Of a DNA stretch of 12,094 bases, positions 5,745 to 12,094 are shown in pieces. Position 1 is the stretch's first letter. Each line of letters opens with the position of its first letter. Source of the stretch: an uncultured Armatimonadota bacterium (GTDB lineage: Bacteria; Armatimonadota; UBA5829; DTJY01); assembly GCA_937875395.1 (NCBI GenBank), contig CALNCU010000142.1:1-12094 (forward strand), given 5' to 3'. Under the pieces are notes generated by a model that was given only the letters and a program-made list of their open reading frames with translations, was not told the DNA's origin and did no database searches. The translations under genes were made by a program, and so were the position numbers.

Positions 5745-7343
5745 ATGTCAATAGTTGGAATGCGCAAGAACATGAAACAGTGGTCAAAGTACCTGGTCTG
5801 GAGTCTTGCGATAGTCTTTGTAATAGGTATAATAGGTGTTAGTGCACCCGGCGCCATGTTTCGGGATGGAGGCCAGTCCGGGCAGAGCGGCATAGTAGCA
5901 AAGGTCAACGGAGAGAAGATAAGCCGCGTTGCATTTGAGAAGCGCGTGGATGAAGATACCAAAAAAATGGCCGGAGACCGCGTGCTTACTCCCATAGAAG
6001 AACTTCAGATACGCGGACGGGTGCTGGACGGCCTTGTAGACCGGGCGCTTATAATGCAGGCAGCAAAAAAGGAGCGCATACGGGTATCAAAGCGGGATGT
6101 AAACCGTAAAGTAGAGGAACTTGTAGACAGCCAGATATCGCAAATTAAGGCAGAACTCACGGCAGGCTACAAGGGCAAGAACGTAGATAAGCTCTTCCAG
6201 TCCGAACTTAGAAAGCGGAACCTTACGCTAAACAAAGTCCGTTATGATATTCGCAAAGGTATAGATGCAAATGCGCTGCGCGAGCAGCTTGTAGTAGAAA
6301 AACTCTTCAAGTCTATTGCGGAAAATATTGATAAAAGCGAAAAAGCCGTCCGCGCAAGTTTTGATGAGATAAAGGTCAGCCGTATCACGGTAGGCGTGGA
6401 TAACCGTTCAGATGCCCAGGCAAAGGCCCGGGCGGAAGAGGTGGCAAAGAAGCTCCGCGGTGGCGAAAGCTTTGCTGCGCTTGCCAAAGAGTACTCTGAC
6501 GATCCCTTCAAGGACGACGGCGGAGCCGTGCAGGGGTTCATCCGCATGGGCATGATGGAGCCGGAACTTGATGCAGCAATTGCAAAACTCGCAAAGGTAT
6601 CAGATGTAAGCTCGCCCGTAAAAACCTCCCGCGGCTACGTAATAATAAAACTTGACGGCAAAAGAAGCGCTCTGCCCGCAGACTTCAATAAGCCGGATAA
6701 GAAGAAATCTTACATAGAACAGTACGCTCTGGTAAAAGGCTCAGATGCCCAGCAGACCTACTTTACAGACCTTAAGAAAAATGCAAAGGTAGAAGTTATA
6801 GACCTGGAGATGAAGGGCTATGAGGCAATAAAGGCCATCAGCACCGGTCCGCTTGTAAGCACGCCGGAGATGAAAAGGGCAAAGCTGGAGGTAGCAATAT
6901 CCCAGTTCAAAAAAGCCGCAGTCGCCGCCGAACACGACCCCAGAATCCTTGCCCGGTGCTACTCCACTATGGCATACCTCTATGATATGCTGTCAAAACC
7001 GGGTGCATTCGGCACAGATAAGGCTCTGCGTGACAAGTATGCCGCAGAAAAGGAAGCATCCCTAAACGCCGCGCTTGATAATGGCGAGGCAAACGACCTT
7101 CGTCTTATGCGTGCGGAAATCTACGTAGACCAGGGCAAATACAGCAATGCGCTGGAAGACCTGGATGTAGTAAGCCAGAACGCTTACAATGATTATGCTG
7201 CCCATGAGCAAATCATCTCTCTTTGCCAGAAGATGAAGGGGAGCGCAGAAGCAGCCCGGCAGATAGCTGTAGAGAAGCAGTGGATATTGGACTTTAAAAA
7301 GAACAACCCATCCGGCTCCGGCATGGCAATGCCCTCTCCCTAG
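5745..7343 (+). CDS. Membrane-anchored SurA/PpiD-like protein with degenerate parvulin domain
   Basis: This 532-residue protein has one N-terminal transmembrane helix (about 14-34) after a positively charged start, so most of it should face outward as a chaperone for exported proteins. Residues about 48-205 resemble the SurA N-terminal chaperone domain (VAKVNGEKISRVAFEKRV; VLDGLVDRALIMQAAKKERI). Residues about 211-303 resemble a parvulin domain. The family's two conserved histidines are replaced: the usual SHIL is SRIT (R213) and the usual GYHIIK is GYVIIK (V299). Prolyl-isomerase activity is therefore doubtful. Residues about 380-515 are helical with TPR-like pairs (AEIYVDQGKYSNALEDL). GGTGGGGG at 5731-5738 supports ATG 5745; ATG 5760 is the alternative start. 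It is bracketed by its own candidate promoter and a terminator, so it is probably monocistronic. Confidence 0.87.
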   Translation: MSIVGMRKNMKQWSKYLVWSLAIVFVIGIIGVSAPGAMFRDGGQSGQSGIVAKVNGEKISRVAFEKRVDEDTKKMAGDRVLTPIEELQIRGRVLDGLVDRALIMQAAKKERIRVSKRDVNRKVEELVDSQISQIKAELTAGYKGKNVDKLFQSELRKRNLTLNKVRYDIRKGIDANALREQLVVEKLFKSIAENIDKSEKAVRASFDEIKVSRITVGVDNRSDAQAKARAEEVAKKLRGGESFAALAKEYSDDPFKDDGGAVQGFIRMGMMEPELDAAIAKLAKVSDVSSPVKTSRGYVIIKLDGKRSALPADFNKPDKKKSYIEQYALVKGSDAQQTYFTDLKKNAKVEVIDLEMKGYEAIKAISTGPLVSTPEMKRAKLEVAISQFKKAAVAAEHDPRILARCYSTMAYLYDMLSKPGAFGTDKALRDKYAAEKEASLNAALDNGEANDLRLMRAEIYVDQGKYSNALEDLDVVSQNAYNDYAAHEQIISLCQKMKGSAEAARQIAVEKQWILDFKKNNPSGSGMAMPSP

Positions 7344-7369
7344 AGCCGGCGGCAAATTAAACTAAACAG

Positions 7370-7398
7370 GGGCCGGGTTTAAAACTCGGCCCTTTTTT
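7370..7398 (+). terminator. Intrinsic terminator after the SurA/PpiD-like gene
   Basis: The stem GGGCCGGGT / ACTCGGCCC (one G-T wobble) with an AT-rich loop lies within 7370-7392 and is followed directly by TTTTTT (7393-7398), 26 bases after the stop codon. This is a textbook Rho-independent terminator. Confidence 0.88.
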
Positions 7399-7497
7399 AC
7401 GGCTGCCCGGGCACCAAATCACGGCTATTCACAGATGCGGTAATAACCCCGGACGTCCCAGAATCCGCTTAAAAGGCACCCTAATGCGCAAGCCTGC

Positions 7498-7526
7498 TTG
7501 ACAAGACGGGTATGTAGTCCTATCAT
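7498..7526 (+). promoter_or_regulatory. Near-consensus sigma70-type promoter of the ROK/PIG-L operon
   Basis: TTGACA (7498-7503), exactly 17 nt, then TATCAT (7521-7526): a perfect -35 and a five-of-six -10 at optimal spacing. Transcription should start near 7533, giving a leader of about 90 nt. The rest of 7399-7622 contains no gene that I can recognise. Confidence 0.75.
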
Positions 7527-7541
7527 ATACATGGACGTGAA

Positions 7542-7551
7542 GAAACGTTTC
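7542..7551. promoter_or_regulatory. Candidate LacI-type operator at the ROK/PIG-L promoter
   Basis: GAAACGTTTC is a perfect 10-bp palindrome with the central AAACGTTT and CpG typical of LacI/GalR-family operators such as PurR and CcpA sites. It lies about 9-18 bases after the predicted transcription start, where a bound repressor would block the polymerase. No LacI-family gene is in the window, so the regulator is unknown. Confidence 0.4.
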
Positions 7552-7622
7552 CGCAAGTTGCGCCGTACTGCAAACAAATAATGCAGCCGGTATGCAAAAA
7601 AAGAGACTCAAAGGTGGAAAGG

Positions 7623-9044
7623 ATGGCTATGGATAACGAATCCCTTCGTAAACTTGGTAATTTAGCAAAAGCAAAGTTTGCTGCACCGCTGGATGCAAGC
7701 TTCAGGCCGGCAGTGCTTGCAAACCGGGCATATAGAGAACTTGTCAAAGAATCCGGACAGGGTGTAAAGCTTGTAATAGGGCTTGAGAGGACGGATGGCA
7801 CACGGTCCGTTTATGAGACCCAGGTCTTCCCCGCAGGCCACGCAAATGCAGGCATGAACAATGCCTACGTAGAGAGGATTGTTAAATTCCTCCTGTGGCA
7901 GAAGGGCGGATGGAAGGTAACAATAGGCGGCCCCGCCGAAGTGGGCGAGTACATAAAGAAAATCTACTCGCCGGACGGAGTGCGTGCATTCGATGTAGAG
8001 TTTATGGGCGTAACCGTAAGCGAGCGTCCGTTTGAAGTTGTTGTAACAGATGCCGCAAGCGTGCCCCCTGCAAAAGAGACATCCATGCCCATTGGCCGCC
8101 ACCTTGAAGGCTGCCGCATAGGGTTCGATCTGGGCGCAAGTGACAGAAAGGTTGCCGCCGTCATAGACGGGAACCCGGTTTTTGCAGAAGAAATAATCTG
8201 GAACCCGCGCGACCAGAAAGATCCCCTCTACCACTATAACGAAGTGATGGATGCAATAAAAAGAGCAGCCGCGCACATGCCGCGGGTAGATGCTATAGGC
8301 GGAAGCTCTGCCGGAGTTATAGTAAACAACCGTCCAATGGTAGGCTCGCTCTTTAGAGGAGTCCCCAGAGACCTGTTCAACTCAAAGACCAAGAACGTCT
8401 TTCTTGATATTAAAAAGGCATGGGAAGTCCCGCTTGAAGTAGTAAACGACGGCGACGTAACCGCACTTGCCGGCGCCATGTCCCTGGACGATAACGCCGT
8501 GCTTGGAATGGCGATGGGCTCAAGCGAGGCCGTGGGATACGTAAATGAAGAAGGCAATATCACCGGCTGGCTGAACGAACTGGCCTTTGCGCCCATAGAC
8601 TACAACCCGGATGCGCCGGTAGACGAATGGTCCGGAGACCTGGGCTGCGGCGTGCAGTACCAGACACAGCAGGCCGTATTCCGGCTGGCAAAAGCATCCG
8701 GCATAGAGCTGGATGAAACCGTATCCCTTGCCGAACGCCTGAAATCCGTCCAGAATCTGCTTGAAGCAGGAGATAATACGGCGCGCAAGATATGGGAGAC
8801 CATAGGCACATACGTAGGATATGCAGTAGCCCACTATGCAGATTTCTACAACATCCGCCAGATGCTCATACTTGGCAGAGTCACCTCCGGCAGCGGAGGC
8901 AGCATAATTCTGGAGCGCGCCATGGAAGTTATAAGCGGCGAGTTCCCGGAACTTGCAGCCAAGATGGAAATGCACCTGCCGGATGAAAAGACACGGCGGG
9001 TAGGCCAGGCGGTAGCAGCCGCAAGCCTTCCGGCAATGAAGTAG
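7623..9044 (+). CDS. ROK-family sugar kinase-like protein with extra N-terminal domain
   Basis: The 473-residue product has a C-terminal ROK (Repressor/ORF/Kinase) ATPase fold after an N-terminal domain of about 160 residues. Kinase landmarks are the phosphate-1 loop GFDLGAS (167-173), GGSSAG (226-231), NDGD with presumed catalytic base D276 (275-278), and the phosphate-2 loop LGMAMGSSEAVG (294-305). The usual ROK zinc-binding cluster (CxCGxxGCxE) is absent; SGDLGCGVQY (337-346) stands in that region with one Cys. No DNA-binding helix-turn-helix is evident, so an enzyme is likelier than a repressor. The N-terminal domain (VKLVIGLERTDG, then VTIGGPAEVGEYIKK) is not one I can name. ATG 7623 is chosen for GGTGG at 7613-7617; ATG 7581 would add 14 residues without a ribosome site, and ATG 7629 is possible. 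It is coupled to the PIG-L gene 14 nt downstream, so an amino sugar is a plausible substrate. Confidence 0.85.
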   Translation: MAMDNESLRKLGNLAKAKFAAPLDASFRPAVLANRAYRELVKESGQGVKLVIGLERTDGTRSVYETQVFPAGHANAGMNNAYVERIVKFLLWQKGGWKVTIGGPAEVGEYIKKIYSPDGVRAFDVEFMGVTVSERPFEVVVTDAASVPPAKETSMPIGRHLEGCRIGFDLGASDRKVAAVIDGNPVFAEEIIWNPRDQKDPLYHYNEVMDAIKRAAAHMPRVDAIGGSSAGVIVNNRPMVGSLFRGVPRDLFNSKTKNVFLDIKKAWEVPLEVVNDGDVTALAGAMSLDDNAVLGMAMGSSEAVGYVNEEGNITGWLNELAFAPIDYNPDAPVDEWSGDLGCGVQYQTQQAVFRLAKASGIELDETVSLAERLKSVQNLLEAGDNTARKIWETIGTYVGYAVAHYADFYNIRQMLILGRVTSGSGGSIILERAMEVISGEFPELAAKMEMHLPDEKTRRVGQAVAAASLPAMK

Positions 9045-9058
9045 ATGGAGGAGCGCAG

Positions 9059-9907
9059 ATGAAATTCAAGAATCCTGGCGCCGAGTTCTTTGTGCCGGAT
9101 GGAATGACGGGCGATGCAGCAATCTCCCGCACAACCCATATAAGCATAAGCGCCCACCAAGACGATATAGAGATCATGGCTGCCGCCGGAATCCTGGAAT
9201 GCTTCGGCAGGGCAGATAAATGGTTTGCCGGCGTTGTTGTTACCAACGGCGCAGGCAGCCCCAGAGACGATCTGTACGCAGATTACACTGACGAGCAGAT
9301 GAGGGAAGTCCGCAAGCTGGAGCAGAAGAAGGCCGCCTTTGTAGGCGAATACAGCTTCCAGACGCTTCTGGATTACAGCAGCTCAGAGATAAAAGACCCC
9401 TGCGGCGCGGGTCCCGTAGAAGATATAAAGAACATTCTTCTTGCGGCGCGCCCGGACGTTGTATACACCCATAACCTGGCGGATAAACATGACACGCATA
9501 TTGGCACCGCCATGAAGGTTATAAAAGCCATACGGGAGATGCCGGAGGATGCCCGCCCCAAAGCCGTCTACGGCTGCGAGGTATGGCGCGATCTTGACTG
9601 GATGAACGATGCAGACAAGATTGCGCTGGATACATCCGCCCATGAGAACCTCTCCATGGCGCTTCTGGGCGTGTTCGACTCCCAGATATGCGGCGGCAAG
9701 CGGTATGATCTTGCCACGCAGGGCCGGCGGCGGGCGCATGCAACCTACTTTGCATCCCACGGTACGGACACCACCACGGGCATGAACTTTGCAATGGATT
9801 TAACCCCGCTTATAAAAGATGTAAATCTTGACCCGGTAGAATACCTGGCCGGATACATAAAGCGGTTCCATGACGAAGTAATAAGCAGAGTGGGCAAGCT
9901 AAAATAA
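9059..9907 (+). CDS. PIG-L/LmbE-family zinc-dependent deacetylase
   Basis: This 282-residue protein belongs to the PIG-L family, zinc enzymes that remove N-acetyl groups from N-acetylglucosamine-containing molecules (MshB, BshB and PIG-L itself). The signature is AHQDDIE (32-38): H33 and D36 should bind zinc with H147 from HNLADKHDTHIG (138-149), and D35 is the likely general base. The usual proline of AHPDD is glutamine. Further family-like parts are VVVTNGAGSPRD (59-70) and CEVWRDLDW (173-181). There is no signal peptide, so it should be cytosolic. GGAGGAG (9047-9053) gives a strong ribosome site, and translation is likely coupled to the ROK-family gene. Context suggests deacetylation of an amino sugar or its conjugate; the exact substrate cannot be read from sequence. 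Confidence 0.92.
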   Translation: MKFKNPGAEFFVPDGMTGDAAISRTTHISISAHQDDIEIMAAAGILECFGRADKWFAGVVVTNGAGSPRDDLYADYTDEQMREVRKLEQKKAAFVGEYSFQTLLDYSSSEIKDPCGAGPVEDIKNILLAARPDVVYTHNLADKHDTHIGTAMKVIKAIREMPEDARPKAVYGCEVWRDLDWMNDADKIALDTSAHENLSMALLGVFDSQICGGKRYDLATQGRRRAHATYFASHGTDTTTGMNFAMDLTPLIKDVNLDPVEYLAGYIKRFHDEVISRVGKLK

Positions 9908-9934
9908 CATAACTTAAAACCGCAGAACAGAGGG

Positions 9935-9970
9935 CAGGGCGGAGGAGAATCTCTTCCGCCCTGTTTTTTT
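9935..9970 (+). terminator. Strong intrinsic terminator after the ROK/PIG-L operon
   Basis: Perfect arms CAGGGCGGA (9935-9943) and TCCGCCCTG (9955-9963) extend inward through GGAG/CTCT to about 13 bp closed by a short loop, followed by seven T (9964-9970). It lies 28 bases after the PIG-L stop. Confidence 0.93.
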
Positions 9971-9986
9971 CATGCAACCGCATAGC

Positions 9987-10015
9987 TTGATTTTTTTTAA
10001 CGGATAGGTTATCCT
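9987..10015 (+). promoter_or_regulatory. Candidate promoter of the accDA operon
   Basis: TTGATT (9987-9992), 17 nt, then TATCCT (10010-10015) is a plausible sigma70-type promoter, four of six matches in each box. A second -10-like hexamer, TATACT (10028-10033), lies just downstream without a good -35. An inverted repeat CTGCC-N7-GGCAG (10032-10048) overlaps it and could be an operator or leader hairpin. Confidence 0.45.
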
Positions 10016-10073
10016 GTATCCACCTTTTATACTGCCGAGTTTTGGCAGAGACTATTAACTTACGGAGTAAAGT

Positions 10074-10925
10074 ATGGCGCCTGATGGTTGGTTCCGCAGG
10101 AAGGGAAACGCAGCCGGAAAAGCCGCAAGAAAGCACCTGGATGCGCTTCCTGACGGGCTCTGGACAAAGTGCCCAAAATGCGGCGAGATACTCTTCAGCA
10201 AAGAACTGGAGAAAAATCTAAAGGTCTGCAGTAAATGCAGCTATCATTTTAAGCTGGGAGCCGTGGAACGGCTTGCAATAATGGTTGATGAGGGCAGCTT
10301 TGTTGAAACAGATGCCGGCCTTGTTACCATAAACCACCTAAGCTTCCCGGATTACGAATCCAAACTTGCAAAAGGCTGCGCAAATTCCGGCCTCAACGAT
10401 GGCATGGTAAGCGGCACGGCCTCCATAGGCGGGCATTCCGTGGTAATCTGCGTTGCAGATTTTGGGTTTATGGGCGGCAGCATGGGTTCCGTCTACGGAG
10501 AAAAAATCTCCCGCGCATTTGAACGTGGGATAGAGACCGGCTCGCCCGTAATTATAGTAAATACCTCCGGCGGCGCCAGAATGCAGGAAGGGCTTGTCTC
10601 CCTTATGCAAATGGCAAAGACCAGCGCAGCCGCAGCCAAATTTGGCCGGACGGGATTAATGTACATATCCATACTTACCGACCCAACCATGGCGGGAGTG
10701 CACGCAAGCTTTGCCATGCTGGCGGATATCATCATAGCAGAACCGGGCGCGCTCATAGGGTTCGCCGGCCAGAGAGTGGCAGCGCAGGCCCAGGTAATAA
10801 AGCCCCCGCAGGGGTTCCAGCTGGCAGAATTCCAGCTGGAACACGGCATGGTAGACATGGTACTCCCAAGAAGAGATATGAAGGATACGCTGGCAAAGAT
10901 TCTTGCCATGGGCGCTCGGAGGTAA
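10074..10925 (+). CDS. accD: Acetyl-CoA carboxylase carboxyltransferase subunit beta
   Basis: AccD pairs with AccA to transfer the carboxyl group from carboxybiotin to acetyl-CoA, making malonyl-CoA in the cytosol. The 283-residue length is normal. The N-terminal zinc ribbon is intact: CPKC (C33, C36) and CSKC (C52, C55). The crotonase-like core has GFMGGSMGSVYGEK (131-144), SGGARMQEG (165-173), DPTMAGVHASFAM (203-215), GFAGQRV (229-235) and AEFQLEHGMVDMV (251-263). Two changes stand out. The double glycine in the usual DPT(M/T)GGV is AG, with A207. The usual GPRV is GQRV. ATG 10074 follows GGAG (10064-10067) at 6 nt. accA follows after one base, so equal amounts of both subunits are expected. 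accB and accC are elsewhere. Confidence 0.95.
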   Translation: MAPDGWFRRKGNAAGKAARKHLDALPDGLWTKCPKCGEILFSKELEKNLKVCSKCSYHFKLGAVERLAIMVDEGSFVETDAGLVTINHLSFPDYESKLAKGCANSGLNDGMVSGTASIGGHSVVICVADFGFMGGSMGSVYGEKISRAFERGIETGSPVIIVNTSGGARMQEGLVSLMQMAKTSAAAAKFGRTGLMYISILTDPTMAGVHASFAMLADIIIAEPGALIGFAGQRVAAQAQVIKPPQGFQLAEFQLEHGMVDMVLPRRDMKDTLAKILAMGARR

Positions 10926-10926
10926 A

Positions 10927-11895
10927 ATGGCCTTAAACGTTCTTGACCTGGAAAAGCCAATAGCAGAATTGGATAAAAACATAGCTGCACTAAAAACAGT
11001 ATCCGAAGAGGAAGGCGTGGATCGTTCCGTGGAGATTGCAGAACTTGAATCTCAGCGCGACAACCTTATATCGCAAATCTTCGCAAATCTTTCCGCCTGG
11101 GATAAAACGCTTATTGCAAGGCATCCCTCGCGTCCCTATACGCTTGACTATATCCGCGCCATATTTGACGACTTTATAGAACTGCACGGGGACAGACTCT
11201 TTGCAGATGACAAAGCCATAGTGGGCGGGTTCGCCTCCCTCTCCGGGCGTCCGGTAATGATTGTGGGCCACCAGAAAGGCCGTGATCTCAAAGAACGCCA
11301 GTACCGTAACTTTGGCAGCGCAAAGCCGGAGGGGTACAGAAAAGCGCTCCGGCTGATGAAAATGGCGGAGAAGCTGGGCATACCCATCATCAGCTTTATA
11401 GATACCCCCGCCGCAGACTGCAGTTTTGGATCAGAAGAACGCGGCATCAGCGAAGCCATTGCAAGGAATATGTATGAGATGTCCATGCTCACCGTGCCGG
11501 TGGTTGTTGTAGTTATAGGGGAAGGCGGCAGCGGAGGCGCCATAGGTCTGGCCGTTGGAAACCGCATACTCATGCTGGAACACTCCGTATACTCCGTCAT
11601 CCCGCCGGAAAGCTGCGCCGCCATAATCTGGCGTGACCCAACCAAAGGTCCGCAGGCCGCAGAATGCCTTAAAATTACCGCACAGCACGCACTTGAAAAC
11701 GGGCTTATAGATGAGATTATCCCAGAGCCGCTTGGCGGCGCCCACCGTAATTACGATGCCGCTGCCGCCAGTTTAAAAGCAGCAGTTATCCGTAACCTTG
11801 AAGAGTTGAGTGAACTCTCTGCAGAGGACTACGCAAAAGACAGGTACGCCAAGTTTAGAAACATGGGTATCTTTGGAACCGAACCTCAGGAATAG
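10927..11895 (+). CDS. accA: Acetyl-CoA carboxylase carboxyltransferase subunit alpha
   Basis: AccA supplies the carboxybiotin-binding half of the carboxyltransferase. The 322-residue protein shows the N-terminal helical part (about 1-55), GHQKGRD (114-120), FGSAKPEGYRKALRLM (129-144), GEGGSGGA (199-206), SVIPPESCAAIIWRD (223-237) and IPEPLGGAHRN (265-275), all typical. The normally very conserved DTPGAYPGxGAEERG is here DTPAADCSFGSEERG (159-173), a marked change in an active-site-near loop. ATG 10927 is chosen because GGAGG (10918-10922), inside the last codons of accD, lies 4 nt upstream; an in-frame ATG at 10903 would add 8 residues inside accD and has no ribosome site. The 1-nt gap to accD implies translational coupling. 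No early stop or frameshift is visible. Confidence 0.95.
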   Translation: MALNVLDLEKPIAELDKNIAALKTVSEEEGVDRSVEIAELESQRDNLISQIFANLSAWDKTLIARHPSRPYTLDYIRAIFDDFIELHGDRLFADDKAIVGGFASLSGRPVMIVGHQKGRDLKERQYRNFGSAKPEGYRKALRLMKMAEKLGIPIISFIDTPAADCSFGSEERGISEAIARNMYEMSMLTVPVVVVVIGEGGSGGAIGLAVGNRILMLEHSVYSVIPPESCAAIIWRDPTKGPQAAECLKITAQHALENGLIDEIIPEPLGGAHRNYDAAAASLKAAVIRNLEELSELSAEDYAKDRYAKFRNMGIFGTEPQE

Positions 11896-11902
11896 ACTTT
11901 CC

Positions 11903-11930
11903 GGAAGAGTGGATGCCCATCCACTCTTCC
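11903..11930 (+). terminator. Perfect hairpin after accA, without U-tract
   Basis: GGAAGAGTGGATG (11903-11915) and CATCCACTCTTCC (11918-11930) are perfect 13-nt inverted arms separated by two bases, starting 7 bases after the accA stop. GCCGCATAGC follows, with no T run. It may act as a Rho-assisted terminator, a bidirectional terminator or a 3' end stabiliser. Confidence 0.6.
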
Positions 11931-12002
11931 GCCGCATAGCTCTCCACCACCCAAAAACCAACCGGCCAGTATTCTGCACCCATCCATTCTGCGGCGGGCA
12001 GA

Positions 12003-12021
12003 GCCATGACCAAATCATGGC
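12003..12021. repeat. Short perfect hairpin in the accA downstream region
   Basis: GCCATGA (12003-12009) and TCATGGC (12015-12021) form a 7-bp stem with a 5-nt loop. It lies between the accA terminator-like hairpin and repeat copy C. Function is unknown. The rest of 11931-12044 has no gene that I can recognise. Confidence 0.4.
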
Positions 12022-12044
12022 AGGGTGCTCAATTATCTACAAAG

Positions 12045-12089
12045 GCTTCGGCAGCGGCGTGCCAAGGCACTCTGCGACCGAAGCATCGC
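12045..12089. repeat. Structured intergenic repeat, copy C, perhaps cut by the window end
   Basis: The outer arms GCTTCGG (12045-12051) and CCGAAGC (12078-12084) enclose GTGCCAAGGCAC (12059-12070), giving a nested stem-loop. GGCGTGCCAAGGCACTC (12056-12072) is identical to 2013-2029 in copy B. Positions 12070-12089 match the reverse complement of 120-139 in copy A with one mismatch. The element may continue past the end of the window. Confidence 0.75.
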
Positions 12090-12094
12090 GCAAA

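Noticed and set aside
7662..8276. 204-codon minus-strand open frame inside the ROK gene
   Set aside because: It is Cys-, Tyr- and His-rich, as expected from the complement of the coding frame, and has no recognisable motif.
9181..9230. Possible fourth copy of the CTTCGG repeat in the PIG-L gene (GCTTCGGCAGGGCAG)
   Set aside because: It is in frame within conserved coding sequence and shares only about ten bases with copy C, consistent with chance.
10903..10926. Longer accA form starting inside accD
   Set aside because: ATG 10927 has a GGAGG site at ideal spacing and the extra eight residues overlap accD without support.

Overview
The window reads as an ordinary chromosomal segment of a free-living bacterium with moderate GC. 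Base composition and codon habits look uniform across the genes, including frequent ATA for isoleucine, so nothing inside looks recently imported. The gene set is a split-subunit acetyl-CoA carboxylase with a zinc-finger AccD, a UbiB-type kinase, a stand-alone AsnC ligand-binding protein, a SurA/PpiD-like protein and cytosolic amino-sugar enzymes. It suits lineages such as Armatimonadota, Chloroflexota or Planctomycetota, but the phylum cannot be fixed from this sequence alone. No tRNA, rRNA, CRISPR array, transposase or phage gene was seen.

Layout. 1-260 is non-coding and holds a structured repeat (copy A) and the leader of a UbiB/ABC1 kinase-like gene (261-1916, +). 1917-2180 is a convergent intergenic stretch with repeat copy B. 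A stand-alone AsnC-type ligand-binding gene (2181-2462, -) is divergent from an SGNH hydrolase (2691-3329, +), followed by a GH20 beta-hexosaminidase (3455-5467, +) closed by a GC-rich hairpin. A membrane-anchored SurA/PpiD-like protein with a C-terminal helical-repeat part (5745-7343, +) has its own candidate promoter and a good intrinsic terminator. Next is a two-gene operon, a ROK-family sugar kinase-like protein (7623-9044) and a PIG-L deacetylase (9059-9907), with a near-consensus promoter, a LacI-type palindrome at the predicted start of transcription and a very strong terminator. Last is the accD-accA operon (10074-11895), with a hairpin and repeat copy C behind it.

How the genes fit together. 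SGNH hydrolase, GH20 hexosaminidase, ROK kinase-like protein and PIG-L deacetylase all lack signal peptides. They would make a coherent cytosolic set for trimming, deacylating, deacetylating and phosphorylating an imported amino-sugar conjugate; no transporter is visible. The SurA/PpiD-like gene sits between the two halves but is transcriptionally insulated. accDA encodes both carboxyltransferase subunits of acetyl-CoA carboxylase, the first committed step of fatty-acid synthesis; the biotin carboxylase and biotin carrier genes are not here.

Most worth a second look: a modular, hairpin-forming intergenic repeat family with three copies in 12 kb; unusual substitutions in normally invariant loops of AccA and AccD; a ROK protein with an extra N-terminal domain and no cysteine cluster; and a parvulin-like domain that has lost both hallmark histidines.
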